Part shown: positions 38,347 through 47,414 of the stretch, piece after piece | Layout of the letters: each line of letters starts with the position of its first letter | Position numbering within the stretch: position 1 is the first letter of the stretch | NCBI GenBank assembly: GCA_903928895.1 | Contig: CAIYSR010000041.1 | Span: forward strand, 1 to 64,000 | DNA length: 64,000 bases | Direction: 5' to 3' | Origin: an uncultured Rhodospirillales bacterium | GTDB lineage: Bacteria; Pseudomonadota; Alphaproteobacteria; Acetobacterales; Acetobacteraceae | Position numbers and translations under genes: made by a program | The notes under the pieces: model-generated | What the model saw: only the letters and a program-made list of their open reading frames with translations | What the model was told of the DNA's origin: nothing | The model's database searches: none

Positions 38347-39357
38347 ATGAAACGTCGCACTTTGCTTACCATCGCCGGCGGTCTGCCGGCTGCCATGCTG
38401 GCCCGGTCGGCGCGCGCCGAGGAGCACCTGAAATGGTCGGTGTTCACCCCGGACCACGAGGTGACGTTCCGCACGGTGATGAAGCCCTTTGCCGAGGCGG
38501 TGCAGAAGGAGACCGGCAATGCGGTGGTCTTCGACATGTTCCCCAACGGCGCGCTTGGCCGCAATCCGGGGCAGCAGGCGCAGATGGCGCTCGACGGGGT
38601 GGCCGATATCGCCTGGGTGGTGCCGTCGTACACGCCGGGGCGGTTTCCGGATACCGAGGTGTTCGAGCTGCCCGGGCAGTTCAAGGACCTGCGCGAGGGC
38701 ACCGATGTCGCGACCCGGATGGCCGCGCGCGGCGTGTTCCAGGACTACAAGGATTTCGTGATCCTCGGGTTTTTCTGCACCGCGCCCTATTCGATCCACA
38801 CCAATTTCCCGGTTAACTCGGTGGCGGATTTGCGGGGCAAGACCATTCGCGCGTCCTCGGCCAATGAGAGTGCGGCGATCAGGGCGCTGGGCGCGGTGCC
38901 GATCGGCATGCCGGTGACCGAGATCCCGGAGGCGATCAGCCGGCGGACCATCAGCGGCACCACCTCGCACATGTCGCCGTTCTTTGATTTCGGGCTCGAT
39001 CGGGTGACGAACAACCATTTCTTCATCGGCCTCGGGGTGGTGCCGCTGCTGATCCTGATGAACCGCAAGAAATTCGAGGCGCTGCCGGCCGCGGTGCAGG
39101 CGGTGATGCTCAAGCATGGCGGGCAGAAGCTGGCGGACGCCTGGTCGGCCTCGATCGCGGCCTATAATGACGAGATGCTGGGCAAGCTGAAGAGCGATCC
39201 GAAGCAGCACATCGTCATGCCCTCGGCCGCGGAACTGGCGGCGGCTCAGGCGTTGTTCACGCCGATGCGCGACGCCTGGGTGGCGATGAGCCCGCGCCAC
39301 AAGGAGCTCAAGGCGGATCTCGACGCGGAGTTGGCCCGGGTGCGCGCAAAAGGATGA
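38347..39357 (+). CDS. dctP: TRAP transporter solute-binding protein DctP
   Basis: 336 aa with a signal peptide (MKRRTLLTIAGGLPAAMLAR). The DctP core includes LGRNPGQQAQMALDGVADIAW, the GKTIRASSANESAAI segment with the conserved Arg that holds the ligand carboxylate, and IGMPVTEIPEAISRRTISG. Captures an organic acid in the periplasm. Its stop overlaps the start of dctQ (ATGA at 39354-39357). Confidence 0.92.
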   Translation: MKRRTLLTIAGGLPAAMLARSARAEEHLKWSVFTPDHEVTFRTVMKPFAEAVQKETGNAVVFDMFPNGALGRNPGQQAQMALDGVADIAWVVPSYTPGRFPDTEVFELPGQFKDLREGTDVATRMAARGVFQDYKDFVILGFFCTAPYSIHTNFPVNSVADLRGKTIRASSANESAAIRALGAVPIGMPVTEIPEAISRRTISGTTSHMSPFFDFGLDRVTNNHFFIGLGVVPLLILMNRKKFEALPAAVQAVMLKHGGQKLADAWSASIAAYNDEMLGKLKSDPKQHIVMPSAAELAAAQALFTPMRDAWVAMSPRHKELKADLDAELARVRAKG

Positions 39358-39863
39358 TCGCGCGCATCGAACAGGCCGCGCGCCGGACGGCGCGCGGGCT
39401 TGCCGCGATCGGGCTCGGGGCGCTGCTGGTGTTCGCGGCCACCACCATAGCCGACGGGCTGCTGCGCTATTTCCTGGCGAGCCCGATCGATGCGGTGCGC
39501 GACCTCGGCGGGCTGGTGGCGGCCTTCGCGGTGGCGTTCTGCATTCCGCTGGCGATCATCGAGCGCAGTTCGATCACCATTCGCTTCGTCACCAGCTTCA
39601 TCAGCCTGCGCGCCGGGCGGCTGGCCGATGTCGCGGCCGCCGTGCTGGTGGAGGTGGTGCTGGTGCTGATGGCATGGCGCTTCCTCGTCTATGCCCGCCA
39701 GGCCGCACTCGACGGCAACGCGACCTGGATGCTGCGCCTGCCAACGGCGCCGGTGTGGGCGGCGGTCGCGGCGATGATGGTGATCTCGGCGCTGTTCCAG
39801 CTGCTGGTGCTGCGGGATTGCCTGCGCCACACGCGGCCGGCGCGCGACATGCACGCGGTCTAG
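39354..39863 (+). CDS. dctQ: TRAP transporter small permease DctQ
   Basis: 169 aa with four membrane helices and the DctQ-type pattern (GALLVFAATTIADGLLRYFL, DLGGLVAAFAVAFCIPLAII). Pairs with DctM as the membrane part of a Na+-coupled importer. Translationally coupled to dctP and followed five bases later by dctM. Confidence 0.88.
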   Translation: MIARIEQAARRTARGLAAIGLGALLVFAATTIADGLLRYFLASPIDAVRDLGGLVAAFAVAFCIPLAIIERSSITIRFVTSFISLRAGRLADVAAAVLVEVVLVLMAWRFLVYARQAALDGNATWMLRLPTAPVWAAVAAMMVISALFQLLVLRDCLRHTRPARDMHAV

Positions 39864-39868
39864 CCCGG

Positions 39869-41176
39869 ATGGACCCCGCACTGGCCGGCGCGCTCGGCAT
39901 CGTCACGCTGTTCGTCCTGATCCTGGCACAGGTGCCGATCGCGTTTGCGATGATTGCCGTCGGCGTGGTCGGGTTTGCGCTGCAGGGCGGCGGCTGGCTG
40001 CCGGCGCTGTCGTTCCTGGCGACCGAGCCTGCTTTCGTGCTCGGCAGCACCGATCTTGCGGCGGTGCCGTTGTTCCTGCTGATGGGAAGTTTCGCCTCGG
40101 TCGCGGGATTCTCGGAGGATGTCTATGCCGCCGCCGCCGCCTTCCTCGGCCATCGCCGCGGGGGGCTGGCCTATGCCACCATCGGGGGCTCGGCCGCATT
40201 CGGGGCGATCTGCGGATCGAGCACGGCGACGGCTGCGACCTTCGCCAAGGTGGCGCTGCCGCAGATGCTGCGGCGGGGCTATGCGCCGGGTTTTTCGAGC
40301 GGGGTGATCGCCGCCGGGGGGACGCTGAAATCGCTGATCCCGCCCTCGCTGGTGATGATCATCTACTGCGTGGTGGCCAAGACCTTCATTCTCGACATGT
40401 TCATCGCCGCCATCCTGCCGGCACTGCTGACCATCGTGCTCAATCTGGCCGCCATCGCCATCGTGGTCCGGCGCGATCCGACCGTGGCGCCGGTCAGCCC
40501 GTTTGTGCCGTGGTCAGAACGCCGGGCGGTGGCGCTGCGGGCGGCGCCGTCGGTCGGGCTGATCCTCGGCATCTTCATCGGGCTCTACAGCGGGGTGTTC
40601 ACCGTCAACGAGGCGGCCTCGGCGGCGGCGATCCTGGCGCTGCTGTTCGCCGTGATCCGGCGGCGGCTCACCTGGGCGCGGATGCTGGCCGGGATGTACG
40701 AGGCCGCGACGGTGACGGCGATGCTCTACATGGTGCTGATGGCGGCGCCGATCTTCACCTATTTCGTCAATCTGGCGCATGTGCCGGATGCGCTGGTGGG
40801 CTGGATCGAGGCGCATCATCTGCCGCCGCTCGGGGTGATCGCGCTGCTGCTGGTGGTCTATCTGCTGCTCGGCACCTTCTTCGAGGAGATGTCCTCGATC
40901 CTCATCACCCTGCCGCTGGTGCTGCCGATCGTGACCGCGCTCGGCTATGACCCGTTGTGGTGGGGCATCGTCTGCCTGATCCAGGTCGAGCTGGCGCTGA
41001 TCCATCCGCCGATGGGGATCATCGTCTTCCTGCTCCACGCCATCGCCCCGGATATCCCGATGCGCACGATCTATCGCGGGGTGGTGCCGTTCCTGATCGC
41101 CGATTTCGCCGTGCTGATCCTGCTGACGCTGTTTCCGTCCATCGCCCTTTGGCTGCCGCACCTGTTGCAGCCGTGA
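39869..41176 (+). CDS. dctM: TRAP transporter large permease DctM
   Basis: 435 aa from ATG 39869 (MDPALAGALGIVTLFVLILA). About 12 membrane helices with DctM landmarks: AAFGAICGSSTATAATFAKV, SGVIAAGGTLKSLIPPSLVM, and the C-terminal IHPPMGIIVFLLHAIAPDIP. Normal family length. Completes the P-Q-M importer; secondary, sodium-driven uptake of a carboxylate. Confidence 0.93.
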   Translation: MDPALAGALGIVTLFVLILAQVPIAFAMIAVGVVGFALQGGGWLPALSFLATEPAFVLGSTDLAAVPLFLLMGSFASVAGFSEDVYAAAAAFLGHRRGGLAYATIGGSAAFGAICGSSTATAATFAKVALPQMLRRGYAPGFSSGVIAAGGTLKSLIPPSLVMIIYCVVAKTFILDMFIAAILPALLTIVLNLAAIAIVVRRDPTVAPVSPFVPWSERRAVALRAAPSVGLILGIFIGLYSGVFTVNEAASAAAILALLFAVIRRRLTWARMLAGMYEAATVTAMLYMVLMAAPIFTYFVNLAHVPDALVGWIEAHHLPPLGVIALLLVVYLLLGTFFEEMSSILITLPLVLPIVTALGYDPLWWGIVCLIQVELALIHPPMGIIVFLLHAIAPDIPMRTIYRGVVPFLIADFAVLILLTLFPSIALWLPHLLQP

Positions 41177-41190
41177 AACCGGAGCCCAGA

Positions 41191-41742
41191 ATGACCCAAA
41201 TGCCGCCCCTGAGGATGAGCCATGTCGGCATCTACGTGCATGACATGGACCTTATGCTGAATTTCTACACCGCCGTGATGGGCCTGACCGAGACCGATCG
41301 CGGCATGGTGCGGGGATCGCAGATCGTGTTCACCAGTTCCGACCCGCGGGAGCATCACCAGATCGCGCTGATCGCGGGGCGGCCGGAGGTGCTGGAGTTC
41401 AATCCGATCAACCAGATCTCGTTCCGGATGGACAGTGTCGAGCTGTTGCAGGCGATGTGGCGGCGGGTGAAGGATGCGCCGGGGGTGACGGATATGCGTC
41501 CGGTCGACCATGGCAACGCGTGGTCGGTCTATTTCCGCGATCCCGAGGGCAACCGGCTCGAATTGTTCTGCGACACCGAATTCTATGTCAGCCAGCCCTG
41601 CCTGGAGCCGCTCGATCTGTCGCTGCCGGCCGAAGCGATCCGGGCACGCTCGGAGGCGTTCTGCCGGACCGCGCCGGGGTTCCGGCCGATCGCCGAGTAT
41701 CGCGCCGAACTGGCGGCCAAGATGGGGCGGAGCGCGGCGTGA
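41191..41742 (+). CDS. VOC-family putative extradiol dioxygenase
   Basis: 183 aa, two beta-alpha-beta modules. Candidate metal ligands are H11 (MSHVGIYV), H55/H56 (REHHQIAL) and E124 (EGNRLELF), the His-His-Glu set of single-domain extradiol dioxygenases. A ring-cleavage role is supported by the flanking FAD monooxygenase but not proven; other VOC enzymes (isomerases, lyases) use the same ligands. GGAG upstream of ATG 41191. Its stop overlaps the GTG start of the monooxygenase. Confidence 0.8.
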   Translation: MTQMPPLRMSHVGIYVHDMDLMLNFYTAVMGLTETDRGMVRGSQIVFTSSDPREHHQIALIAGRPEVLEFNPINQISFRMDSVELLQAMWRRVKDAPGVTDMRPVDHGNAWSVYFRDPEGNRLELFCDTEFYVSQPCLEPLDLSLPAEAIRARSEAFCRTAPGFRPIAEYRAELAAKMGRSAA

Positions 41743-43253
41743 GCTTCGTTCCCGATGCCGATGTCGTGCTCGTCGGCTGCGGGCCGGTGGGCGCGGCGCT
41801 GGCCAACCTGCTCGGCGCCGATGGTCTGCGCGTGGTGGTGCTGGAGCGCGAGCCGTCGGTCTATCATCTGCCGCGCGCGGTTTCGGCCGATGGCGAGGTG
41901 ATGCGGCTGTTCCAGACCCTCGGGATCACGGATGCGATCCTGCCGAACATGAATGTCAGCCGGAACATCCGCCATCTGAATGCCGAGGGGAAGCTGCTGG
42001 TGCTGCTCGAGCGCGGCGGGGTCGGGCCGGAGGGGTGGAACCACGCCTACCGGTTCCACCAGCCGGAGCTCGAGGCGGGGTTGCGGGCGCCGTTGGCGGG
42101 CCTGCCGACGGTGGAGATGCGCCTGCGCTGCGAGGCCTTCGCGCTCGACGAGGCGGAGGATCATGTCCGCGTGCGCTACGAGGACCTCTCGAACGGGCAT
42201 CTCGGAGCGCTGACGGCACGCTATGTGGTGGGCTGCGACGGCGCGCGCTCGGTGGTGCGCCGCTTCATCGGCAGCGCGTTGCAGGATTTGCGCTCGCATG
42301 AGCGCTGGGTGGTGGTCGACATGATCCTCGACGTGCCGCCGGCCGGGCTGGAGCATGCCTGCGACGCGAGTGGACGGATCATCGATGCGGTGCAGTACTG
42401 CGATCCGGTCCGGCCCACCACCTTCGTGCCGATGCCGGGCAAGCGCTGCCGCTGGGAGTTCATGCTGATGCCGGGGGATGATCCGGTGGCGATCACTCAG
42501 CCGGCCGGGATTTTCGCGCTGCTGGCGCCATGGCAGGTGACGCCGGCGACGGCGCGGATCGAGCGGGCGGTGGTCTATACGTTTCATTCGGCGCTGGCGA
42601 CGCAGTGGCGGCGGGGGCGGCTGATCCTGGCGGGGGATTCGGCGCACCAGACGCCGCCGTTCCTGGGGCAGGGGATGTGTTCCGGTCTGCGCGATGCCAA
42701 CAACCTGGCGTGGAAGCTGCGCGAGGTGATTGCCGGGCGGGCGCCGGAGGGGCTGCTGGACAGCTATCAGTCCGAGCGCGGCGAGCATGTCCGGGCCTTC
42801 ATAGAACTGGCGGTGGAACTCGGGGGCATCATCCAGGCCACCGACCCGGAGAAGGCACGCCGGCGCGACGCCGATCTGCTCGCCAATCCGACCCTGCTGC
42901 GCCCGATCGCGCCACCGCTGGGACCAGGGTTGCACGGCGACGCACCGCCGCCGGCGGGGACCCGGGCAGCACAGCCGCGTCTTGCGGATGGGCGGCGGCT
43001 CGATGATGTCGTGGGCTACCGCTTCGCCGTGCTCGCGCGCCCGGCGCTGCTGGCGGCGGCGGCCCAGGCGGGGCTCGATTTGCGCGGCGCGGTCGGCGTG
43101 GCCGCGACGGGGGAGGCGGGCGACTATCTCGACCGGGTCGGGACCGAGTCCATGGTGATCCGGCCGGACCGGCATATTCTGGGCGTGGCCGCGAGCGTGG
43201 CCGAACTGGAGGCGCTGCTCGGACGGCTGCCGGGAGCGACGGCGGCGCCTTGA
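41739..43253 (+). CDS. FAD-dependent aromatic monooxygenase (MhpA-like)
   Basis: 504 aa from GTG 41739 (GTGA overlap with the VOC gene). FAD motif VGCGPVGAALANLL at residues 12-25, a YVVGCDGARSVVR DG motif, and GDSAHQTPPFLGQGMCSGLR, all typical of class A flavoprotein hydroxylases such as 3-(3-hydroxyphenyl)propionate hydroxylase. The C-terminus is a thioredoxin-like domain (from about 410). It should hydroxylate a phenolic acid using NAD(P)H and O2. With the VOC and hydrolase genes it suggests meta-cleavage catabolism. Confidence 0.87.
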   Translation: MSFVPDADVVLVGCGPVGAALANLLGADGLRVVVLEREPSVYHLPRAVSADGEVMRLFQTLGITDAILPNMNVSRNIRHLNAEGKLLVLLERGGVGPEGWNHAYRFHQPELEAGLRAPLAGLPTVEMRLRCEAFALDEAEDHVRVRYEDLSNGHLGALTARYVVGCDGARSVVRRFIGSALQDLRSHERWVVVDMILDVPPAGLEHACDASGRIIDAVQYCDPVRPTTFVPMPGKRCRWEFMLMPGDDPVAITQPAGIFALLAPWQVTPATARIERAVVYTFHSALATQWRRGRLILAGDSAHQTPPFLGQGMCSGLRDANNLAWKLREVIAGRAPEGLLDSYQSERGEHVRAFIELAVELGGIIQATDPEKARRRDADLLANPTLLRPIAPPLGPGLHGDAPPPAGTRAAQPRLADGRRLDDVVGYRFAVLARPALLAAAAQAGLDLRGAVGVAATGEAGDYLDRVGTESMVIRPDRHILGVAASVAELEALLGRLPGATAAP

Positions 43254-43352
43254 GTGTGTGGACGAGCCGGAGCGGTCGCATCGACACGCGCGCCTCCCGG
43301 AGGCATGATCGGTGCCGACGCGAGTGCTGCAAATCCGTGCAAGGGGCGCCAC

Positions 43353-44099
43353 ATGCCATTTTACGAACGCGGTGACGTACGTATCCACTACAAAGAGGCA
43401 GGCACCGGTTTTCCACTGCTGCTGCTGCCCGGCGGCGGGTTGAATGCCACCATGCCATACGTCGCCGAGAAGGCCCCTTTCAACGCGATCGAGGCCTTCC
43501 AAGGCACGTATCGGTGCATCACGATGGACCTGCGCAACGCCACCGGCGGTCAGTCTTCCGGGCCGCTGGAGCCCGACCGGCCGTGGGATGCCTATGCCGA
43601 TGACCAACTCGGATTGATGGACTATCTCGGCGTCTCGGAGTTTATGGTGCTGGGCTTCTGCATCGGCGGCCCCTTCATCTGGAACCTCCTGCGGCGCGCG
43701 CCAGGGCGGGTGGTTGCCGCGGTGCTGGCGCAGCCCAGCGGCTCCCGCCCCGAGATGCGAGACATGTTTTTCAACAACAATATGGCCGGCTGGGGCCCCG
43801 CCCTGTGCGAGCGGCGGCCCGACGTGACGATGCCGATGGTCGAGGCCTTCCTGACCCGGATGTACCGCACGAACCCTGACTTCGTCTTCACTGTGACGCG
43901 CGATTTTGTGCGGTCGTGTGAAACCCCGCTTCTGATCCTCCCGGATGACGTTCCGGCCCATCCCTACGCTGTGGCGATGGAGGCCGCACGACTCGCTCCG
44001 AATGCGCAGGTCAGTCTCTATCCCTGGAAGGATCCGCCAGAACTGATCCCGCTGGCCGTGCGTCATATCCGCATGTTCCTGAAGGCCAACCTGTCCTGA
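43353..44099 (+). CDS. Alpha/beta hydrolase with Cys in the nucleophile elbow
   Basis: 248 aa. Fold motifs: the oxyanion strand PLLLLPGGGLNATM near 21-34 and the nucleophile elbow GFCIGG with C103 where Ser is usual, as in dienelactone hydrolase. The expected late His before the C-terminal helix is not obvious (YPWKDPPELIPLAVRHIRMF), so catalysis may be unusual. Predicted to cleave a C-C or ester bond of a ring-fission product. Start ATG 43353 with AAGGGG upstream, 99 bases past the monooxygenase stop. Confidence 0.78.
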   Translation: MPFYERGDVRIHYKEAGTGFPLLLLPGGGLNATMPYVAEKAPFNAIEAFQGTYRCITMDLRNATGGQSSGPLEPDRPWDAYADDQLGLMDYLGVSEFMVLGFCIGGPFIWNLLRRAPGRVVAAVLAQPSGSRPEMRDMFFNNNMAGWGPALCERRPDVTMPMVEAFLTRMYRTNPDFVFTVTRDFVRSCETPLLILPDDVPAHPYAVAMEAARLAPNAQVSLYPWKDPPELIPLAVRHIRMFLKANLS

Positions 44100-44116
44100 A
44101 GGCCAACCGGTCGGAA

Positions 44117-44989
44117 TCAGCCGGTTTCGATCGGCAATGAGTCATCCCTCGCCCACTCACCCATCGATGCATCGTAAAGGGTGATGTCATCGTAGCCGAG
44201 CTGGTGCAGCAGGAAGAGATCGATCGTGGCCGAAATACCGCCGCCGCAATAGCAGATGACGCGCTTGTCCTTGCTGACACCTTTTGCGGCGAACTTGTCT
44301 TGCGCGTCGGTCAGGCTGGTGAAGCCCTTGGTAAGCGGATCGACGAGGGTCGCAGCGGAGACCTGGACGCTGCCGGGAATGCGTCCTGGACGACCGTAGC
44401 GGCTCGGGCCGACGCCCCGATGGAGATCGTCGTTCAGCGCATTGACGATGACGGTGCCGGGGCGATGCAGTTCACTGAGCACCACCGTCCTGTCAACGAA
44501 CATCCCAGGGCGCGGTACCGCGCGAAATGTCGTGGCCGGATAGCCCCTGGCCTCGCCGCTTTCGACCGGGCGTCCCTCGGTTCGCCATTTGTCGAACCCG
44601 CCATCGAGGACGGCGGCGTCAAACCCGAGCGCGCGCAGCATCCACCAAAACCGTGTCGCCATCATCATGCTGCCGCTGCTGTAGAGGACGACACGGGTGC
44701 CTGGACCGACGCCATGTCGTCCGAACGCCGCTTCCATCTGTGGCAGCGCCGCCATCATGAACAGCAGCTTGGTCGTTTGGTCCGAGAACTCCCCCTGGAT
44801 GTCGAGGAAGTCCGCGCCCGGAATGTGTGCATGCTCGAACGCCGGTCGGCCGGGCACGGCAACGTATGGCACATCGCTGCCCGGGGGCGGCGGCACGGTG
44901 GTCGTCGAGCAATCGAAAACCCGAAGGAATTTATCGTCCAGGATTGCGGCGAGTTCATCGGTACTGATCAGTGCGTGTGGATCGCCCAT
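44117..44989 (-). CDS. Thiosulfate/3-mercaptopyruvate sulfurtransferase (double rhodanese)
   Basis: 290 aa, two rhodanese domains. The inactive first domain (1-150) has AHIPGADFLDIQGEF; the second carries the active Cys in CYCGGGISATIDLF at about residue 246. The usual SseA loop is CGSGVTA; here CGGGISA, so donor preference is uncertain. Cytoplasmic sulfur transfer, for example to cyanide or thiols. Converges on the hydrolase gene with a 17-base gap. Confidence 0.85.
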   Translation of the reverse strand: MGDPHALISTDELAAILDDKFLRVFDCSTTTVPPPPGSDVPYVAVPGRPAFEHAHIPGADFLDIQGEFSDQTTKLLFMMAALPQMEAAFGRHGVGPGTRVVLYSSGSMMMATRFWWMLRALGFDAAVLDGGFDKWRTEGRPVESGEARGYPATTFRAVPRPGMFVDRTVVLSELHRPGTVIVNALNDDLHRGVGPSRYGRPGRIPGSVQVSAATLVDPLTKGFTSLTDAQDKFAAKGVSKDKRVICYCGGGISATIDLFLLHQLGYDDITLYDASMGEWARDDSLPIETG

Positions 44990-45217
44990 TGCGTCCTCCG
45001 TTTTGTCGACATTGGCCTTACGTATCGCACATCACAACGTCTTGCGCGCGCGATGGACGCTCGACGGTGGAGTGGCTCCTGAAGGCCCGGCGGAGCCGCA
45101 GAACGGCCGCACCGTCGCCGGACGGGAGACCAAAGCAGGCCTTCCCGCTCAGCGGAGACCTCGACGGGCAGATCGCCCCTGCGCCCGGCGTGCGGCCGAA
45201 TGCCCTATCACGGTGCA

Positions 45218-47239
45218 TCAGAGCGTGAACTGGAGGATTGCAGTCTCGAGCTCCTGCTGCGCCCGATCGACGGCAGTCTTGGCCTGCTCGGCGGCATGAT
45301 GCAGGGCATCGATGCGGCCTTCGAGCGCCTCCAGTGACCGGACGAGGCGGCCATGGAGCGCGTCGTTCGAAGGAACGGCGGCAAGGTTCTGGCGAATACG
45401 GTCCTGGTCGTGCTCGATCTGGTCGAACTGCGCGTTGACCTTGTCGAGTTCGGCCCGACGCGCGGTCCGAGCCTTGTAGAGATCAGCCAGGCGCTGCAGG
45501 GCGGCCTTCGACTTGGCATCGACCTCGGCGGCGGCGAGGAGGCGGACGACGATGGTGGTGTTGTCAAGCAGGGCGACCTGCTCGCGATTGATACGGTCCG
45601 CATGGACGGTCAGGGTGCGGGTCTCGCCAGGTTTGAGTGCGACGGTGTAGCGCCATGCGGTGGCGGTCTCCTCGGACGGGTGGTCGGCGTCGCCAGGGAC
45701 CGGCGAGGCACCGGGCTGCTTGGGGATTTCGACCAGCATTTCGCGCGGCTCGGCAGCGGGGGCCGCGAGCGTGACGCGGGTTGTCCAGCGCAGACGCTCG
45801 TCGACATGCAGCACACCGGCTGCGGCCGTAACGGCGGCGATCGTGGTGGCGTCGGTCTGGGTCCAGGTGACGGTGCTGCGGAGGTCCTCGGCGAAGGAGA
45901 GCAGGCGGCTTTCGCCGGCGGGCAGGCCGCCGAGGCGGGCGTCCCCGGCGAACATGGCGGGGGAGGTCGGATCATAGAGGGTCAGCACGCCGGCGGGCAG
46001 GGTCGTCGGCGTGTCGTTGGTCAGGCGGATCGCGGCCAGTGGATGGGGTCGGCGGGGCTGCACGAGGTAGACGCGTTGCGCCTTTGCCTCGCGGTCAAGA
46101 ATGGGCATCGAGGCGGTGTGGCCGGCCGCCAGCACGACCTTGCCGGGCAGCACGAACACGGTCTCTTGCGCGCCTTCGCTGGCGTCCACGGTCTCCGACG
46201 GGGCTGCCATTTCCGCCACCGGGTTGGCCGGCATGCCGGCGGCGCTCTTGGCGAGGGCGGTTCCGCCGCGCATCGCCACGCTCGAGGGGGCAGGGGCCAA
46301 CGCAGGTACAGGGGGAGGGGGCGGGAACTGCCGCGCGCCGGTATCGACCCCGGGGAGCAGGCGTCCGAGCACCTCGACCGGCACTTCCGGCCGCTGGACG
46401 AAGTAGCTGCGATAGATCGCCTGGCGGAAGGTGACCGGATTCCCGTATTGCAGTGCGAGCTCCACGCCGTTCCAGTCGGCGCCGGTGGCATTCTCCAACA
46501 CCGCCCATCCTTGCAGTCGGGCCTTCGCCGCGCCCTGACCCGGCATCACCAGCCGGTATGAGACTTTCCACAGCGGGGCCGCGGCGACATAGCCGACGCG
46601 CAGCACCCGTTTGCCCTCGCCCTGCGTCCGCAGCGTGAGGTGCCGCGTGGTTTGGCCGGCATCGCGGCGCATCGCCTCAAGCGAACGGCCGATGCGCTGG
46701 CGCAGGTCGGCGTCGGCGACCTGGATCGTCTCGGCATCCTCGAGAATGAACTGGCGCAGGCCGGCGACCGTCATGAGTGTGATGCGGGTACGCTGGGCCA
46801 GGGCGTCTCCCGTGGTGCCGGCGCGCTCCTGCACGGTCTCGGCGCGCATGACCTGGCCGGTCATCGGGCGTGGGCCGACGACCTCGATTGTCACGCCGCG
46901 CAGGCTGTTCAGGTAGGCGAGCGGTGAATCGAGCGCCTCCGGCCCGAACGGCACTTCGGCAAAGGCAGCGCGCACATTATCGCGGCCGGGCAGGGTGAAG
47001 CCGCCGACACCACCGGCGCCGTCGAACACGACGAGGGATTTCAGCACGTCGTCGACCTGGTCGAGCGGCACGTCGATCCCGAGGGTCGTGGCGCCGGCGA
47101 CGTCGGCGGCGTATTCGACGTAGCCGACGCCGCCCGATGACAGCATCACCCTGGCGAGCGCGAGATCGCTGGCCCGTGCGGTCACCGGCGCCAGCAGCAG
47201 GGAGGGGAAGAGCAGGAGCAGGCGGTGCAATCGGGTCAT
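45218..47239 (-). CDS. DUF4139 exported protein
   Basis: 673 aa with a signal peptide (residues 1-23, LLLAPVTARAS). Beta-rich DUF4139 body (VGYVEYAADVAGATTLGIDV, LQGWAVLENATGADWNGVEL, VYLVQPRRPHPLAAIRLTND) and a C-terminal coiled coil (about 560-673, KVNAQFDQIEHDQDRIRQNL). A Pro/Ala-rich low-complexity insert lies about residues 300-340. Probable periplasmic or surface protein; the function of DUF4139 is unknown. Start ATG 47239 chosen because the signal peptide begins there, although the frame is open upstream. Confidence 0.78.
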   Translation of the reverse strand: MTRLHRLLLLFPSLLLAPVTARASDLALARVMLSSGGVGYVEYAADVAGATTLGIDVPLDQVDDVLKSLVVFDGAGGVGGFTLPGRDNVRAAFAEVPFGPEALDSPLAYLNSLRGVTIEVVGPRPMTGQVMRAETVQERAGTTGDALAQRTRITLMTVAGLRQFILEDAETIQVADADLRQRIGRSLEAMRRDAGQTTRHLTLRTQGEGKRVLRVGYVAAAPLWKVSYRLVMPGQGAAKARLQGWAVLENATGADWNGVELALQYGNPVTFRQAIYRSYFVQRPEVPVEVLGRLLPGVDTGARQFPPPPPVPALAPAPSSVAMRGGTALAKSAAGMPANPVAEMAAPSETVDASEGAQETVFVLPGKVVLAAGHTASMPILDREAKAQRVYLVQPRRPHPLAAIRLTNDTPTTLPAGVLTLYDPTSPAMFAGDARLGGLPAGESRLLSFAEDLRSTVTWTQTDATTIAAVTAAAGVLHVDERLRWTTRVTLAAPAAEPREMLVEIPKQPGASPVPGDADHPSEETATAWRYTVALKPGETRTLTVHADRINREQVALLDNTTIVVRLLAAAEVDAKSKAALQRLADLYKARTARRAELDKVNAQFDQIEHDQDRIRQNLAAVPSNDALHGRLVRSLEALEGRIDALHHAAEQAKTAVDRAQQELETAILQFTL

Positions 47240-47414
47240 GGGGTCTGCCCTCGCGGCGATGTATGGCGCTGCATTATGTCCTGCGGCTTGCGGTCGGGCG
47301 AGGGGGCGTAGGTACACGCTATCGTTTCCGTCGGCGGGAACAGAGCTGGTGGGGGGCTCACCGACCGGCCGATCGACGAGGGTCATGTCACGCCGCCGCA
47401 CAACCACTGGCCTG

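Noticed and set aside
41583-44066. 827-codon open frame antisense to the monooxygenase and hydrolase genes
   Set aside because: Arg/His-rich translation without domains; the + strand genes carry full catalytic motifs.
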